Under the pieces are notes generated by a model. It was not told where the DNA came from. It ran no database searches and saw only the letters and a list, made by a program, of their open reading frames with translations. A program made the position numbers and the translations under genes. Shown in pieces: positions 54,816 to 63,238 of a DNA stretch of 64,000 nucleotides. The DNA is from Sulfitobacter donghicola DSW-25 = KCTC 12864 = JCM 14565 (GTDB lineage Bacteria > Pseudomonadota > Alphaproteobacteria > Rhodobacterales > Rhodobacteraceae), in contig NZ_JASF01000005.1 in assembly GCF_000622405.1 (NCBI RefSeq), positions 1,178,001 to 1,242,000 of the forward strand, in the 5' to 3' direction. Position 1 is the stretch's first letter. The number at the start of each line of letters is the position of its first letter.

Positions 54816-55603
54816 GCCACCCACGACTAACCCCCGATCCAGACCGCATGCCGCTAAAAGAAACGGCCCAAATCGGGCGCGGCGTTGTTAACCTATTGCG
54901 CAAACCAAACGGTGCGCGCGACCGCCAGTTGCTTTTGGGGACAGAAGTGACCGTTTATTCCCGCGAAGACGGTTGGGCCTATGTGCAATCCGCTGTTGAC
55001 GGGTATTGCGGTTTTGTTGGCGTATCGTCCTTGGCAAAGCCCCAGCCGATCACGCATAAGGTAACCGCCGCAGGCAGCCACGGTTATCAGAATGCCAATT
55101 TCAAGGCGATTGATCGTTGTGCCCTAAGCCACGGCAGCTTGTTGGCTTCGTTGGGCGAGAAAGACGGTTTCATAAACACCAGCCATGGTTTTGTGCCGAA
55201 ACAGCATATTGCGCCAATCGAGCATTTTGAGGACGACCCTGCCCAAGTCGCCGCGCAGTTTGTCGGCACGCCATACCTCTGGGGTGGCAACAGCCGCTGG
55301 GGCATTGATTGCTCTGGTCTGGTGCAGGCCGCCTGTCGTGCTTGCGCAATCCCTTGTGGTGGTGACACCGACATGCAGGAAGCCGAACTGGGAGAATTGT
55401 TGCCAGACGGGTCTCTTCCCCAACGCAATGACGTTCTATTCTGGAAGGGCCACGTAGCCATTGTATGGGATGAGGAAACCCTCATCCACGCCAATGCACA
55501 TTATATGGCGACTGTCTTTGAACCCATCGAAGAAGCGATTGCCCGCATTGAAGAAACAGACGGGCCCGTCACCTCGCACCGCAGGCTGCCTACGGCTGTT
55601 TGA
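54812..55603 (+). CDS. NlpC/P60 (C40) family peptidase with SH3-like domain
   Basis: A 263-residue protein: an SH3b-like N-terminal region (about 18-75: GVVNLLRKPNGARDRQLLLG, then VTVYSREDGWAYVQS) and a C40 cysteine peptidase domain (about 145-260). The catalytic cysteine is C167 in GIDCSGL, with histidines in KGHVAIVW and IHANAHYM. Family members cut D-Glu-gamma-diamino acid bonds of cell-wall peptides. There is no signal peptide, so it likely acts on recycled muropeptides in the cytoplasm, consistent with coupling to an aminopeptidase. Confidence 0.92.
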   Translation: MSHPRLTPDPDRMPLKETAQIGRGVVNLLRKPNGARDRQLLLGTEVTVYSREDGWAYVQSAVDGYCGFVGVSSLAKPQPITHKVTAAGSHGYQNANFKAIDRCALSHGSLLASLGEKDGFINTSHGFVPKQHIAPIEHFEDDPAQVAAQFVGTPYLWGGNSRWGIDCSGLVQAACRACAIPCGGDTDMQEAELGELLPDGSLPQRNDVLFWKGHVAIVWDEETLIHANAHYMATVFEPIEEAIARIEETDGPVTSHRRLPTAV

Positions 55604-55639
55604 ACTGCGCAGAGCTGTTCATGTTGCCCCTGCAAGATG

Positions 55640-55661
55640 CTCGCCCGTGTAAACGGGCGGG
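55640..55661. terminator. GNRA-loop hairpin between converging genes
   Basis: A 9-bp stem (55640-55648 with 55653-55661, one G-U pair) closes a GTAA tetraloop between the C40 peptidase and DUF2794 genes. No T run follows on either strand. It may end both transcripts with Rho or act as a 3' stabiliser. Confidence 0.5.
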
Positions 55662-55708
55662 TAAAAGTACAAGCCGTCTGCCCCCACCCCCTCTGGCGGT
55701 TGCTAGGT

Positions 55709-56068
55709 CTAGTCAACGGCCCGAATAAGCTTGCGCTCAAGCACCCACAAGACAGGCTTGAGCTCATGCCCCCGTTTCAAAGTCTGCCCATCGGCACCGA
55801 TCACAGCATATAGGCCTTGTTTCATCCGCAGCTTGGGGCGCTTTTCGATCCGGTACAGGGGGATTTCGGCGGTACGTCGAAAAACGGAAAAGACGGCGAC
55901 CTCCCTCAAACAGGAAATGCCATAGTCGCGCCACTCACCCGCGGCTACCATACGCCCATAAAGCGATAAGATCACAGAAAGCTCGGTCCGATGAAACGCG
56001 ACCTGCTCAACGGGGCGGGTCGCGTTGCCGCCTGTTGTCGTATGTGTCGGAATAGTAGGTATATTCAT
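55709..56068 (-). CDS. DUF2794 protein
   Basis: A 119-residue soluble protein with the DUF2794 pattern: VAFHRTELSVILSLYGRMVAAGEWRDYGI, VAVFSVFRRTAEIPLYRIEK and LKRGHELKPVLWVLERKL, here in parts. The family is confined to alphaproteobacteria and its function is unknown. The start at 56068 is uncertain, as ATGs at 56074 and 56110 share the frame and no clear ribosome site is present. A 9-bp inverted repeat lies directly upstream. It is divergent from paaI. Confidence 0.85.
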   Translation of the reverse strand: MNIPTIPTHTTTGGNATRPVEQVAFHRTELSVILSLYGRMVAAGEWRDYGISCLREVAVFSVFRRTAEIPLYRIEKRPKLRMKQGLYAVIGADGQTLKRGHELKPVLWVLERKLIRAVD

Positions 56069-56076
56069 ACCCATTA

Positions 56077-56102
56077 GATTTGCGTCAGGTGAAACGCAAA
56101 TC
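56077..56102. promoter_or_regulatory. Perfect 9-bp inverted repeat between DUF2794 and paaI
   Basis: GATTTGCGT (56077-56085) and ACGCAAATC (56094-56102) are exact inverted copies 8 bp apart. Their right half is part of GTGAAACGCA (56089-56098), which recurs exactly at 56161-56170 just before the paaI ribosome site. Between them lies the palindrome AACGCGTT (56127-56134). The layout suggests operators for a dimeric repressor of the paa genes, DUF2794, or both. Confidence 0.45.
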
Positions 56103-56185
56103 AAGCCCAAACCATCAATTTACTTGAACGCGTTACAAAACCGGGTACGGTAGAAAAATTGTGAAACGCATTGGAGGGGAGGACA

Positions 56186-56626
56186 ATGACACCACAGGAA
56201 CGCGCGGAGCGCGCAGCCGAAACGATGCTGGCCAAAGATTCAGCCTCTCGTGATCTCGGCATGAAGATCACCCATATCGCACCGGGAGCAGCGACGCTAA
56301 CCATGCCCGTAACAGCAAAAATGCTGAACGGGCACCAGATTTGCCATGGCGGATTCATCTTTACACTCGCAGACAGCGCATTTGCATTTGCCTGCAACAG
56401 CTACAATCGGCTGACCGTCGCGCAACAAAACCAGATCACCTATGTCACCTCTGGTAAAGCAGACGAGCTGTTAACCGCTACGGCCCTAGAAACGGCCCTG
56501 TCAGGGCGCTCAGGCGTATATGATGTTATGGTCACCGGAGAAGACGGGCGCATCGTTGCAACCATGCGCGGCCTATCACGCACGATAAAGGGGCAGTTGT
56601 TCCCCGAACACGGAGACGACACATGA
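56186..56626 (+). CDS. paaI: Hydroxyphenylacetyl-CoA thioesterase PaaI
   Basis: A 146-residue hotdog-fold thioesterase with the family motif QICHGGFIFTLADSAFAFA and NQITYVTSGKADELLTATA. PaaI rescues CoA from stalled ring-hydroxylated phenylacetate intermediates. The ATG at 56186 has a strong GGAGG site. It overlaps paaK by 4 bp. The remaining paa genes (ring epoxidase paaABCE, paaG, paaZ) are not in this window. Confidence 0.93.
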   Translation: MTPQERAERAAETMLAKDSASRDLGMKITHIAPGAATLTMPVTAKMLNGHQICHGGFIFTLADSAFAFACNSYNRLTVAQQNQITYVTSGKADELLTATALETALSGRSGVYDVMVTGEDGRIVATMRGLSRTIKGQLFPEHGDDT

Positions 56627-57933
56627 AAGACCTCACACCAGCCCGCGACAGCCTAGACGCCATCGAAACCGCCAGCCGTGATGAGATCAGCACCCTTCAA
56701 TTGGAACGCCTGAAATGGTCGCTGCGCCACGCCTATGACAACGTCCCTTTTTACAAAGAAAAATTTGATGCGGCAGGCGTGCACCCTGACGACCTGAAAG
56801 ACCTTAGTGATCTGTCCAAGTTCCCGTTCACCGTCAAAACCGACCTGCGCGACAATTACCCGTTTGGCATGTTCGCCGTGCCTCAGGAGCAGGTAAAACG
56901 CATCCACGCGTCATCTGGCACGACGGGGCAACCCACCGTTGTGGGTTATACCGCTAAGGATCTGGAAAACTGGGGTAGCGTTGTTGCACGCTCGCTGCGC
57001 GCTGCGGGTATGACGCCTGGTGATATGCTTCATAACGCATATGGCTACGGTCTGTTTACTGGCGGCATGGGCATCCATCTTGGGGCGGATACACTGGGGC
57101 TGAGCACGATCCCGATTTCGGGTGGTATGACCTCCCGTCAGGTTCGTTTGATCGAAGATTTCAAACCAAAGGGCATCACGGTAACCCCCTCTTACGCGCT
57201 ATCCATTCTGGATGAGTTCAACGCACAAGGGATCGACCCGCGCGATAGCTCTCTCGAAGTTGGTATATTCGGCGCCGAGCCATGGACCAACGCCATGCGC
57301 CAAGAGATCGAGCAAGCCTTTGATATGCACGCGGTTGATATCTACGGCCTATCCGAAATCATGGGGCCTGGTGTTTCGATGGAGTGTGTCGAAAGCAAAG
57401 ATGGCCTGCACATTTGGGAGGATCATTTCTATCCCGAAATCATCAACCCAGAGACCGGCGAAGTTGTGGCCGACGGTGAACAGGGTGAGCTGGTGTTTAC
57501 CTCGCTAACCAAGGAAGCGTTCCCCGTCATCCGCTACCGCACCCGCGATCTGACCCGCCTATTGGCTGGTACAGCGCGCAGCATGCGCCGCATGGAAAAG
57601 GTGACGGGGCGCAGTGACGATATGATCATCCTGCGGGGTGTGAATGTCTTCCCGACCCAGATCGAAGAGCTGCTGATGAAAATCGACGGCCTCGCGCCGC
57701 ATTTTCAAATCGAGCTGGCGCGCCCTGACCGGATGGATCAGATGCGTATCCTGACAGAGGTCACCGATAGCAATATCGGGTCAGACACCCGCGCGGATGC
57801 CGCAGCCCAGCTTTCTGCCGCCATCAAACAGTCTGTCGGCATTAGCGCCAAAGTCGATGTCGGGGATATCGGGGCAGTGCCCCGTTCAGAGGGCAAAGCC
57901 GTTCGCATTCTGGATAACCGCCCTAAGGCTTAA
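56623..57933 (+). CDS. paaK: Phenylacetate-CoA ligase
   Basis: PaaK activates phenylacetate with ATP and CoA. The 436-residue adenylate-forming enzyme has the P-loop-like HASSGTTGQPTVVGYT (about residue 91-106), DIYGLSEIMGPGVSMEC (A5 motif) and the C-terminal GRSDDMIILRGVNVFPTQIEE. Length and motif details match PaaK rather than fatty acyl ligases. It is coupled to paaI by a 4-bp overlap and converges on the I78 lipoprotein gene with a 4-bp stop overlap. Confidence 0.95.
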   Translation: MKDLTPARDSLDAIETASRDEISTLQLERLKWSLRHAYDNVPFYKEKFDAAGVHPDDLKDLSDLSKFPFTVKTDLRDNYPFGMFAVPQEQVKRIHASSGTTGQPTVVGYTAKDLENWGSVVARSLRAAGMTPGDMLHNAYGYGLFTGGMGIHLGADTLGLSTIPISGGMTSRQVRLIEDFKPKGITVTPSYALSILDEFNAQGIDPRDSSLEVGIFGAEPWTNAMRQEIEQAFDMHAVDIYGLSEIMGPGVSMECVESKDGLHIWEDHFYPEIINPETGEVVADGEQGELVFTSLTKEAFPVIRYRTRDLTRLLAGTARSMRRMEKVTGRSDDMIILRGVNVFPTQIEELLMKIDGLAPHFQIELARPDRMDQMRILTEVTDSNIGSDTRADAAAQLSAAIKQSVGISAKVDVGDIGAVPRSEGKAVRILDNRPKA

Positions 57934-58205
57934 CCGCAGGTGATACCGATAATCGTATCGGTATCATCCAATTGGATGTTCTTGCGCGCCGGATTGAAAT
58001 CGGTTGTGACAGCATCTGTCGGACCAACCAGACGTTTTGGTTCTGGCAGCGCAAGGGATGATGCGGCATCCAGCCCGATCAACCCCTGATGCACTGCTGC
58101 ATCACATGTATCCGGCCCCTTGGCGGCCGGTGCATTGCCGCCAGTGGTCCCAATCGTTGTCCCACAGCCCGCCAACAATAGCCCCGCAAGTATCGTGTAT
58201 TTCAT
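57930..58205 (-). CDS. I78-family peptidase inhibitor-like lipoprotein
   Basis: A 91-residue lipoprotein (signal ILAGLLLAGC, C14). The mature domain follows the inhibitor I78 pattern: CDAAVHQGLIGLDAA, then DAVTTDFNPARKNIQLDD and a terminal IIGITCG, with two cysteines likely paired. I78 proteins are related to potato inhibitor I and can block serine peptidases; many bacterial members are uncharacterised. It is probably anchored to the outer membrane. A 197-bp divergent region separates it from the AEC gene. Confidence 0.85.
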   Translation of the reverse strand: MKYTILAGLLLAGCGTTIGTTGGNAPAAKGPDTCDAAVHQGLIGLDAASSLALPEPKRLVGPTDAVTTDFNPARKNIQLDDTDTIIGITCG

Positions 58206-58402
58206 ATCTCTACCCCATTAATTTCTTGGCCCGAGTTTTCATCATCCCGCCAAGATTGACCAGTCTCTTCGCATTGATACTGCTGAATGATCGGCGGAGC
58301 CATAGCCCCCCCGTTTCTATCTGTGTCGGTTTGGCCATTTCCCGCTTCTTTAAGGTTTGGTTTTTACTAGCAAGCATTTCCTACTCAAGTTAACTAGCAA
58401 CC

Positions 58403-59332
58403 ATGTTAGCTATCTTTCTAAAAACGCTTCCGTTTTTTGCCATTATTGGTCTTGGCTATTTGGCGGGCCGCACGCGGTTTTTCACCGCCGAAGCCACGGC
58501 CTATCTCACCAAATTTGTGTTTTACTTTGCGCTATCGGCGATGCTGTTTCGCTTTGCTGCAAACCTGTCACTCGCCGAAGTCTGGGATACACGATTGGTT
58601 GTTGCCTACCTATGGGGCACCGCCTTTGCCTATGGCATTGCAACGCTGATCGGCTTTTACCGCAATCAAAGCATCGAAGTTACAGCGATGGAGGCGCAAT
58701 GTGCGGTGATCGGCAACGTGGGCTTCCTTGGCGTCCCGATGTTGACCCTACTGCTGGGCCCAGAGGCGATTGGCCCCGTGATGCTGGCGCTTGCGGTTGA
58801 TCTGATTGTTTTCTCCTCCCTAATTGTAATCCTAATCACCGGTTCCCGCGACGGCAGGATGAGCATTGCAGTCCTGCGTACCGTAGGCCTTGGACTGCTC
58901 AAAAATCCAATGATTGTCGCCATGGCCCTCGGGCTAGTCTGGTCCAGCCTGAGCATCCCTATCCCTACGCCAATGAATGAATTTCTGGCGCTGCTTGGTG
59001 CTGCCGCGACCCCCGGTGCGCTGTTTGCCATCGGGGCTTCGCTGGCATCCAAATCCGCTGAGCGGTTGACCGTGGCAGGGTGGCTTAGCTTTAGTAAACT
59101 GGTTGTGCATCCCCTGCTTGTTGCAATTGCCTGCTTTGTCTTTTTCAAGGTCGATCCCTATAAAGCCAGTGTGGTTATTTCTGCGGCAGCGCTACCTGTT
59201 GCCGGCAATGTTTACATCCTTGCGCAACACTATGGTGTGGCACCCCAACGGGCCTCTGCTGCGATCCTTATTTCTACTGCGTTCAGCATCGTTACGGTCA
59301 GCATGTGGATTGCTTGGCTGTCGACACCCTAA
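58403..59332 (+). CDS. AEC-family (auxin efflux carrier-like) permease
   Basis: A 309-residue permease with about ten membrane helices, paralogous to the protein at 5197. It has YLAGRTRFFTAEATAYLTKFVFYFALSAMLF in the first repeat, AVIGNVGFLGVPML at the broken helix, and ALPVAGNVYILAQHYG in the second repeat (quoted in parts). The substrate is unknown. The ATG at 58403 has no strong ribosome site. Confidence 0.88.
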   Translation: MLAIFLKTLPFFAIIGLGYLAGRTRFFTAEATAYLTKFVFYFALSAMLFRFAANLSLAEVWDTRLVVAYLWGTAFAYGIATLIGFYRNQSIEVTAMEAQCAVIGNVGFLGVPMLTLLLGPEAIGPVMLALAVDLIVFSSLIVILITGSRDGRMSIAVLRTVGLGLLKNPMIVAMALGLVWSSLSIPIPTPMNEFLALLGAAATPGALFAIGASLASKSAERLTVAGWLSFSKLVVHPLLVAIACFVFFKVDPYKASVVISAAALPVAGNVYILAQHYGVAPQRASAAILISTAFSIVTVSMWIAWLSTP

Positions 59333-59411
59333 ACCAATTTGAGCAAACAGAGCCCTTGCCCTAGGCCCCCGCTCTGGTTAGCCATAATCAACACCCGCAA
59401 AGGAGCCTTCA

Positions 59412-60245
59412 ATGGAAACGATCTCGTCCAACGCCTGCTTTGGCGGCACACAACACGTCATAAAACACGCCTCCAGCAGCTGCGCATGCGACATGACATT
59501 TGCCCTATTTCTACCGCCAGAGGCCAAAGACGGCCCCGTCCCTGTTTTGTGGTTCCTGTCGGGCCTCACCTGCACCCATGAAAACGCAATGGTCAAAGCA
59601 GGCGCACAGGCTTGGGCCGCCGAGCAAGGCATTGCTTTGGTCTTTCCCGACACGTCTCCGCGCGGCGAAGGCGTGGCCAATGACGAGGCCTATGATCTGG
59701 GCCAAGGCGCTGGTTTCTATGTGAACGCCACCCTAGATCCTTGGAAACCGCATTTCCAGATGTGGACTTATATCGCAGATGAACTACCTGCCTTGCTGGC
59801 CGAGAACTTTCCGTTGGATATGGAACGTCAATCGATCACTGGGCATTCGATGGGTGGGCACGGCGCGCTGACCCTTGCGATGTCATTCCCTGATCGTTTC
59901 ACCTCGGTCTCGGCCTTTGCGCCGATCACCCACCCAATCGCCAGCGATTGGGGTCGCAAGCAGCTAACGGCCTATCTAGGCGCGGATGAAAGCACATGGG
60001 TTGCACATGACGCGACGCTGCTGATGCAGGAAAAAGGGTTTGATGGGCCCGTTCTGATTGACCAAGGCACCGACGATCAATTCCTCGACCTGCTCCAGCC
60101 CGAAGCCCTAAGCGCGGCAATGGCCAAACGCCGCCAGAACGGGATGTTCCGGATGCAGCCGGGCTATGACCACAGCTATTTCTTCATCGCAACCTTCATG
60201 GAAGACCACGTTACCTTTCATGCTGACGCTTTGTGGTCCGCATGA
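59412..60245 (+). CDS. fghA: S-formylglutathione hydrolase
   Basis: FghA hydrolyses S-formylglutathione in glutathione-dependent formaldehyde oxidation. The 277-residue alpha/beta hydrolase has the nucleophile S146 in [12 protein letters not shown], the oxyanion segment [13 protein letters not shown], and the closing [17 protein letters not shown] with the catalytic histidine. AAAGGAG precedes the ATG. The formaldehyde dehydrogenase partner is not in the window. The UPF0178 gene overlaps by 4 bp. Confidence 0.95.
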   Translation: METISSNACFGGTQHVIKHASSSCACDMTFALFLPPEAKDGPVPVLWFLSGLTCTHENAMVKAGAQAWAAEQGIALVFPDTSPRGEGVANDEAYDLGQGAGFYVNATLDPWKPHFQMWTYIADELPALLAENFPLDMERQSITGHSMGGHGALTLAMSFPDRFTSVSAFAPITHPIASDWGRKQLTAYLGADESTWVAHDATLLMQEKGFDGPVLIDQGTDDQFLDLLQPEALSAAMAKRRQNGMFRMQPGYDHSYFFIATFMEDHVTFHADALWSA

Positions 60246-60697
60246 CGGCCATCTACATTGATGCCGATGCCTGCCCCGTAAAGGAAGAGGCCGAGCGCGT
60301 GATAACGCGCCATAAGTTGAAGATGTTTGTTGTCTCAAACGGGGGGCTCCGCCCCTCGCAAAACCCCTTTGTAGAGACTGTTATAGTGCCTGATGGGCCT
60401 GATATTGCGGATATGTGGATTGCCGAACGTGCAGGCCGCGGCGACGTTGTTGTGACTGGTGATATTCCTTTGGCCGCCAAATGTGTCGAAGCGGGTGCCA
60501 AAGTGATCAAACACAACGGCGAGGCCCTAACCCAAGCCAACATCGGAAATGTTCTGGCCACCCGTGATCTAATGACCGATTTACGGGCTGCCGATCCCTT
60601 CCGCCAAGGGGGCGGAAAAGGGTTTACAAAGGCTGATCGCTCTCGCTTCCTAGAAGCGTTAGAGCGTGAGATCAGAGCCGCGCAAAAGCTAACTTAA
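60242..60697 (+). CDS. UPF0178/YaiI-family protein
   Basis: A 151-residue protein with the YaiI/YqxD pattern: [47 protein letters not shown] and the C-terminal [21 protein letters not shown]. The fold is PIN-like, suggesting a nuclease, but activity is unproven. The ATG at 60242 overlaps the fghA stop (ATGA). Confidence 0.92.
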   Translation: MTAIYIDADACPVKEEAERVITRHKLKMFVVSNGGLRPSQNPFVETVIVPDGPDIADMWIAERAGRGDVVVTGDIPLAAKCVEAGAKVIKHNGEALTQANIGNVLATRDLMTDLRAADPFRQGGGKGFTKADRSRFLEALEREIRAAQKLT

Positions 60698-60750
60698 CCT
60701 GTCGTGGCGGGTTCGCCTCGCGATCTTGCAAGCCAGTAGAAAGAATTCGA

Positions 60751-61371
60751 ATGACACCTAAAGCTGTAGTATTTGATATCGGAAACGTCCTCATCGAATG
60801 GCAACCCGAGCGGTTTTATGACGCGCAAATCGGTGAGGAGCGTCGGCGCGCTATGTTTGCTGAAATTGACCTGCACGGCATGAACGATCGCGTTGATACA
60901 GGCGAGAATTTCACCAAAGTCATTCGCGAAACCGCCGCGATCTATCCCCATTGGGCAGATGAAATTATGCTGTGGCATGACAACTGGATCGAAATGGCCG
61001 CGCCTGCGATCCCCCACTCCGAACGTTTGATGGACGCGCTACAGGCCAAAGGCATTCCTGTTTTCAGCCTGACGAATTTCGGCGTTGAGACGATGGTCAT
61101 TGCGCGCAAGAAATACGGCTTTTTGCACAAATTCGACCGCGATTTCATCTCTGGGCACATGCAGGTTATCAAACCCGCCGCGCGCATCTATGAATTGCTA
61201 GAGGAAGGCACAGGCCTGTCAGGCCCAGAGCTGTTATTCACCGATGATCGCCATGACAACATCAATGCCGCCAAAGATCGCAACTGGCAAACCCATCTAT
61301 TCGAATACCCTCAGGGTTGGGCGGATAAATTGGTGGCGTCAGGTTTGTTAACCGAACAGGAGGCCGTATGA
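60751..61371 (+). CDS. HAD-family hydrolase (YihX-like)
   Basis: A 206-residue HAD-IA phosphatase. Motif I is VFDIGNVLIEW, with glycine instead of the second aspartate, as is common in the YihX branch. Motif II is in VFSLTNFG, motif III is the lysine in IKPAARIYELL, and motif IV is LLFTDDRHDNINAA. The likely reaction is removal of phosphate from a small sugar phosphate. It overlaps the cyclodeaminase-family gene by 4 bp. Confidence 0.9.
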   Translation: MTPKAVVFDIGNVLIEWQPERFYDAQIGEERRRAMFAEIDLHGMNDRVDTGENFTKVIRETAAIYPHWADEIMLWHDNWIEMAAPAIPHSERLMDALQAKGIPVFSLTNFGVETMVIARKKYGFLHKFDRDFISGHMQVIKPAARIYELLEEGTGLSGPELLFTDDRHDNINAAKDRNWQTHLFEYPQGWADKLVASGLLTEQEAV

Positions 61372-62288
61372 GCAACATTCCCTTTATCCCGTTTGAGGCT
61401 GGTGAAAAGCTTCTCGATTGGATTGGCCTGACGGATGCATTGGCCGCAGGTCACAAACTGGCCCGCGCCGAGATAGGTGACACATTTTTATACCGTGATC
61501 CCGACACTCTGCTTAGCCGTGCCGCATGGATTGACGGCATGGGTATGGCGGTCAAGTCAGCCACGGTTTTCCCCAACAACACCAAACAGGGCAAACCCAA
61601 CATCAACGGCGGGGTTAGTCTCTATTCCGATGCCGATGGCACATTGGAAGCGATCATAGACTTTCACCTTGTGACCAAATGGAAAACCGCAGGCGATAGC
61701 CTGCTGGCGGCGCGGCGTTTGGCGCGGCCCGATGCCTCGAAAATCCTGTTGGTGGGTGCTGGTGCGGTGGCACAATCCCTGCACGAAGCTTACAGCGCGG
61801 TTTTCCCGAATGCTTCCTTTACGATCTGGAGCAGAACCCGTGCCAGTGCCGAAACGCTTGCCGCCACATTGCCAAATGTCTCGGTGGCTGATGATTTGGA
61901 AACCGCCATTAAATCTGCCGACATTATCGGCAGCGCCACGATGGCAACTGACCCAGTGATCAAAGGCGCTTGGCTTCAACCTGGTCAGCATCTGGACCTG
62001 ATCGGCGCCTATCGCCCTGACATGCGGGAAGTGGACGACGAGGCCCTTCAACGTGCACGCCTGTTTGTCGACAGCGTGGACACCACAATCGGCCATATCG
62101 GAGAGTTAAAAATACCGCTTGAGGCTGGGGCCATCTCTCGTGAAGACATCATAGCCGATTTTTACAATCTGGATGCCTTCAAACGCACCTCAGCCGATGA
62201 GATCACCATCTGTAAAAACGGCGGCGGGGCGCATCTGGATTTGATGACCAGCAAATATATCCTTGATCAGTGGCGCAAGGTCACGTGA
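61368..62288 (+). CDS. Ornithine cyclodeaminase/mu-crystallin family protein
   Basis: A 306-residue NAD(P)-binding protein of the OCD family: KSATVFPNNTKQGKPNINGGVSLYSDADG in the substrate domain, ILLVGAGAVAQSLHEAY in the Rossmann fold, and the family's ATMATDPVIKGAWLQPGQHLDLIGAYRPDMREVD, all quoted in parts. Members include delta1-pyrroline-2-carboxylate reductase and true ornithine cyclodeaminase; the sequence alone does not decide. It overlaps both neighbours by 4 bp. Confidence 0.9.
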   Translation: MSNIPFIPFEAGEKLLDWIGLTDALAAGHKLARAEIGDTFLYRDPDTLLSRAAWIDGMGMAVKSATVFPNNTKQGKPNINGGVSLYSDADGTLEAIIDFHLVTKWKTAGDSLLAARRLARPDASKILLVGAGAVAQSLHEAYSAVFPNASFTIWSRTRASAETLAATLPNVSVADDLETAIKSADIIGSATMATDPVIKGAWLQPGQHLDLIGAYRPDMREVDDEALQRARLFVDSVDTTIGHIGELKIPLEAGAISREDIIADFYNLDAFKRTSADEITICKNGGGAHLDLMTSKYILDQWRKVT

Positions 62289-63235
62289 TCTGGATTTTCC
62301 TATTCCTGCTTGCGGCAATCGCTGCGGCGCCCTTTGCCCTTGAACACTACCGCACGCAGATGAACGACGGCAGGCGCGGATCAGCACCTGGCCTGTTTGT
62401 AGAACTGAGCCAGGGCACGACCCATTACCGCCTGAACGGCCCCTCTGATGGGCCCTTAATCGTCTGTGTTCATGGCCTGACCAGTCCCAGCTTTGTCTGG
62501 GGCGAGCTTGCAAAAGAGCTCGTGGACAACGGCTTTCGGGTGCTGACCTATGATCTATATGGCCGCGGTTATTCTGATCGCCCTCACGGGGCGCAGGACA
62601 AGGCGTTCTTCAACAATCAACTGAATGACCTGTTAGAATACCTCGAGGTTGAGGAACCCTTTCACCTGATGGGTTATTCGATGGGCGGTGCGGTTGCAGC
62701 GGGTTTTGCGTCAACTTTTCCGACCCGTGTGCGGCGGCTTATCTTGATAGCATCAGCAGGGTTTGTCCTGCCTAGTTCCAAACCGCTTCACGTTATTCAG
62801 GACCAAGGACTGGCTGGGAATTGGTTGTTGCTGGCCGCCTACCCCAAGCAGCTTCGCAGTGGTATCCGTGCCGAACAGGAAAGCGGGACCGCCCCACCGC
62901 AAATTTCCCAAGCCCAAGAAGCCGAACTGGAATACCAAGGCTTTCTGCCTGCGGTCCTGTCCAGTTTGCGCGGGATTTTGCGCCACCCCTTGGAGGGTGA
63001 ACACCTTAGCATTGCAAAGGCCGAAATACCCGTCTTGGCAATCTGGGCAGAAGAAGACGACACCATTCCCGCAAGCGCGATGGGCCAGCTTGCTGCTTGG
63101 AACCGGAATGCCATCCATGAGGTCATCGAAGACGCGGGGCATGGCGTAACCTACACCCATAGCGAACAGGTTCTTGACCTTATCGGCGGCTTCCTACCTC
63201 TACCCGCAGGTGACGATTGGGGCCACGACCAATAG
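62285..63235 (+). CDS. Alpha/beta hydrolase with N-terminal membrane anchor
   Basis: A 316-residue hydrolase. Residues 1-19 form a hydrophobic segment (IWIFLFLLAAIAAAPFALE), probably an uncleaved anchor. The fold has the oxyanion HGLTSPSFVWGEL, the nucleophile in MGYSMGGAVAAGF, the acid in WAEEDDTIP and the histidine in EDAGHGVTYTH. The substrate is unknown. The GTG at 62285 overlaps the previous stop (GTGA), with AAGG 5 nt upstream. Confidence 0.9.
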   Translation: MIWIFLFLLAAIAAAPFALEHYRTQMNDGRRGSAPGLFVELSQGTTHYRLNGPSDGPLIVCVHGLTSPSFVWGELAKELVDNGFRVLTYDLYGRGYSDRPHGAQDKAFFNNQLNDLLEYLEVEEPFHLMGYSMGGAVAAGFASTFPTRVRRLILIASAGFVLPSSKPLHVIQDQGLAGNWLLLAAYPKQLRSGIRAEQESGTAPPQISQAQEAELEYQGFLPAVLSSLRGILRHPLEGEHLSIAKAEIPVLAIWAEEDDTIPASAMGQLAAWNRNAIHEVIEDAGHGVTYTHSEQVLDLIGGFLPLPAGDDWGHDQ

Positions 63236-63238
63236 GGG

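Noticed and set aside
60751..61371. Loss of the second aspartate in HAD motif I (DIG)
   Set aside because: This glycine variant is usual in the YihX branch of HAD-IA hydrolases, so it is not an anomaly of this gene.
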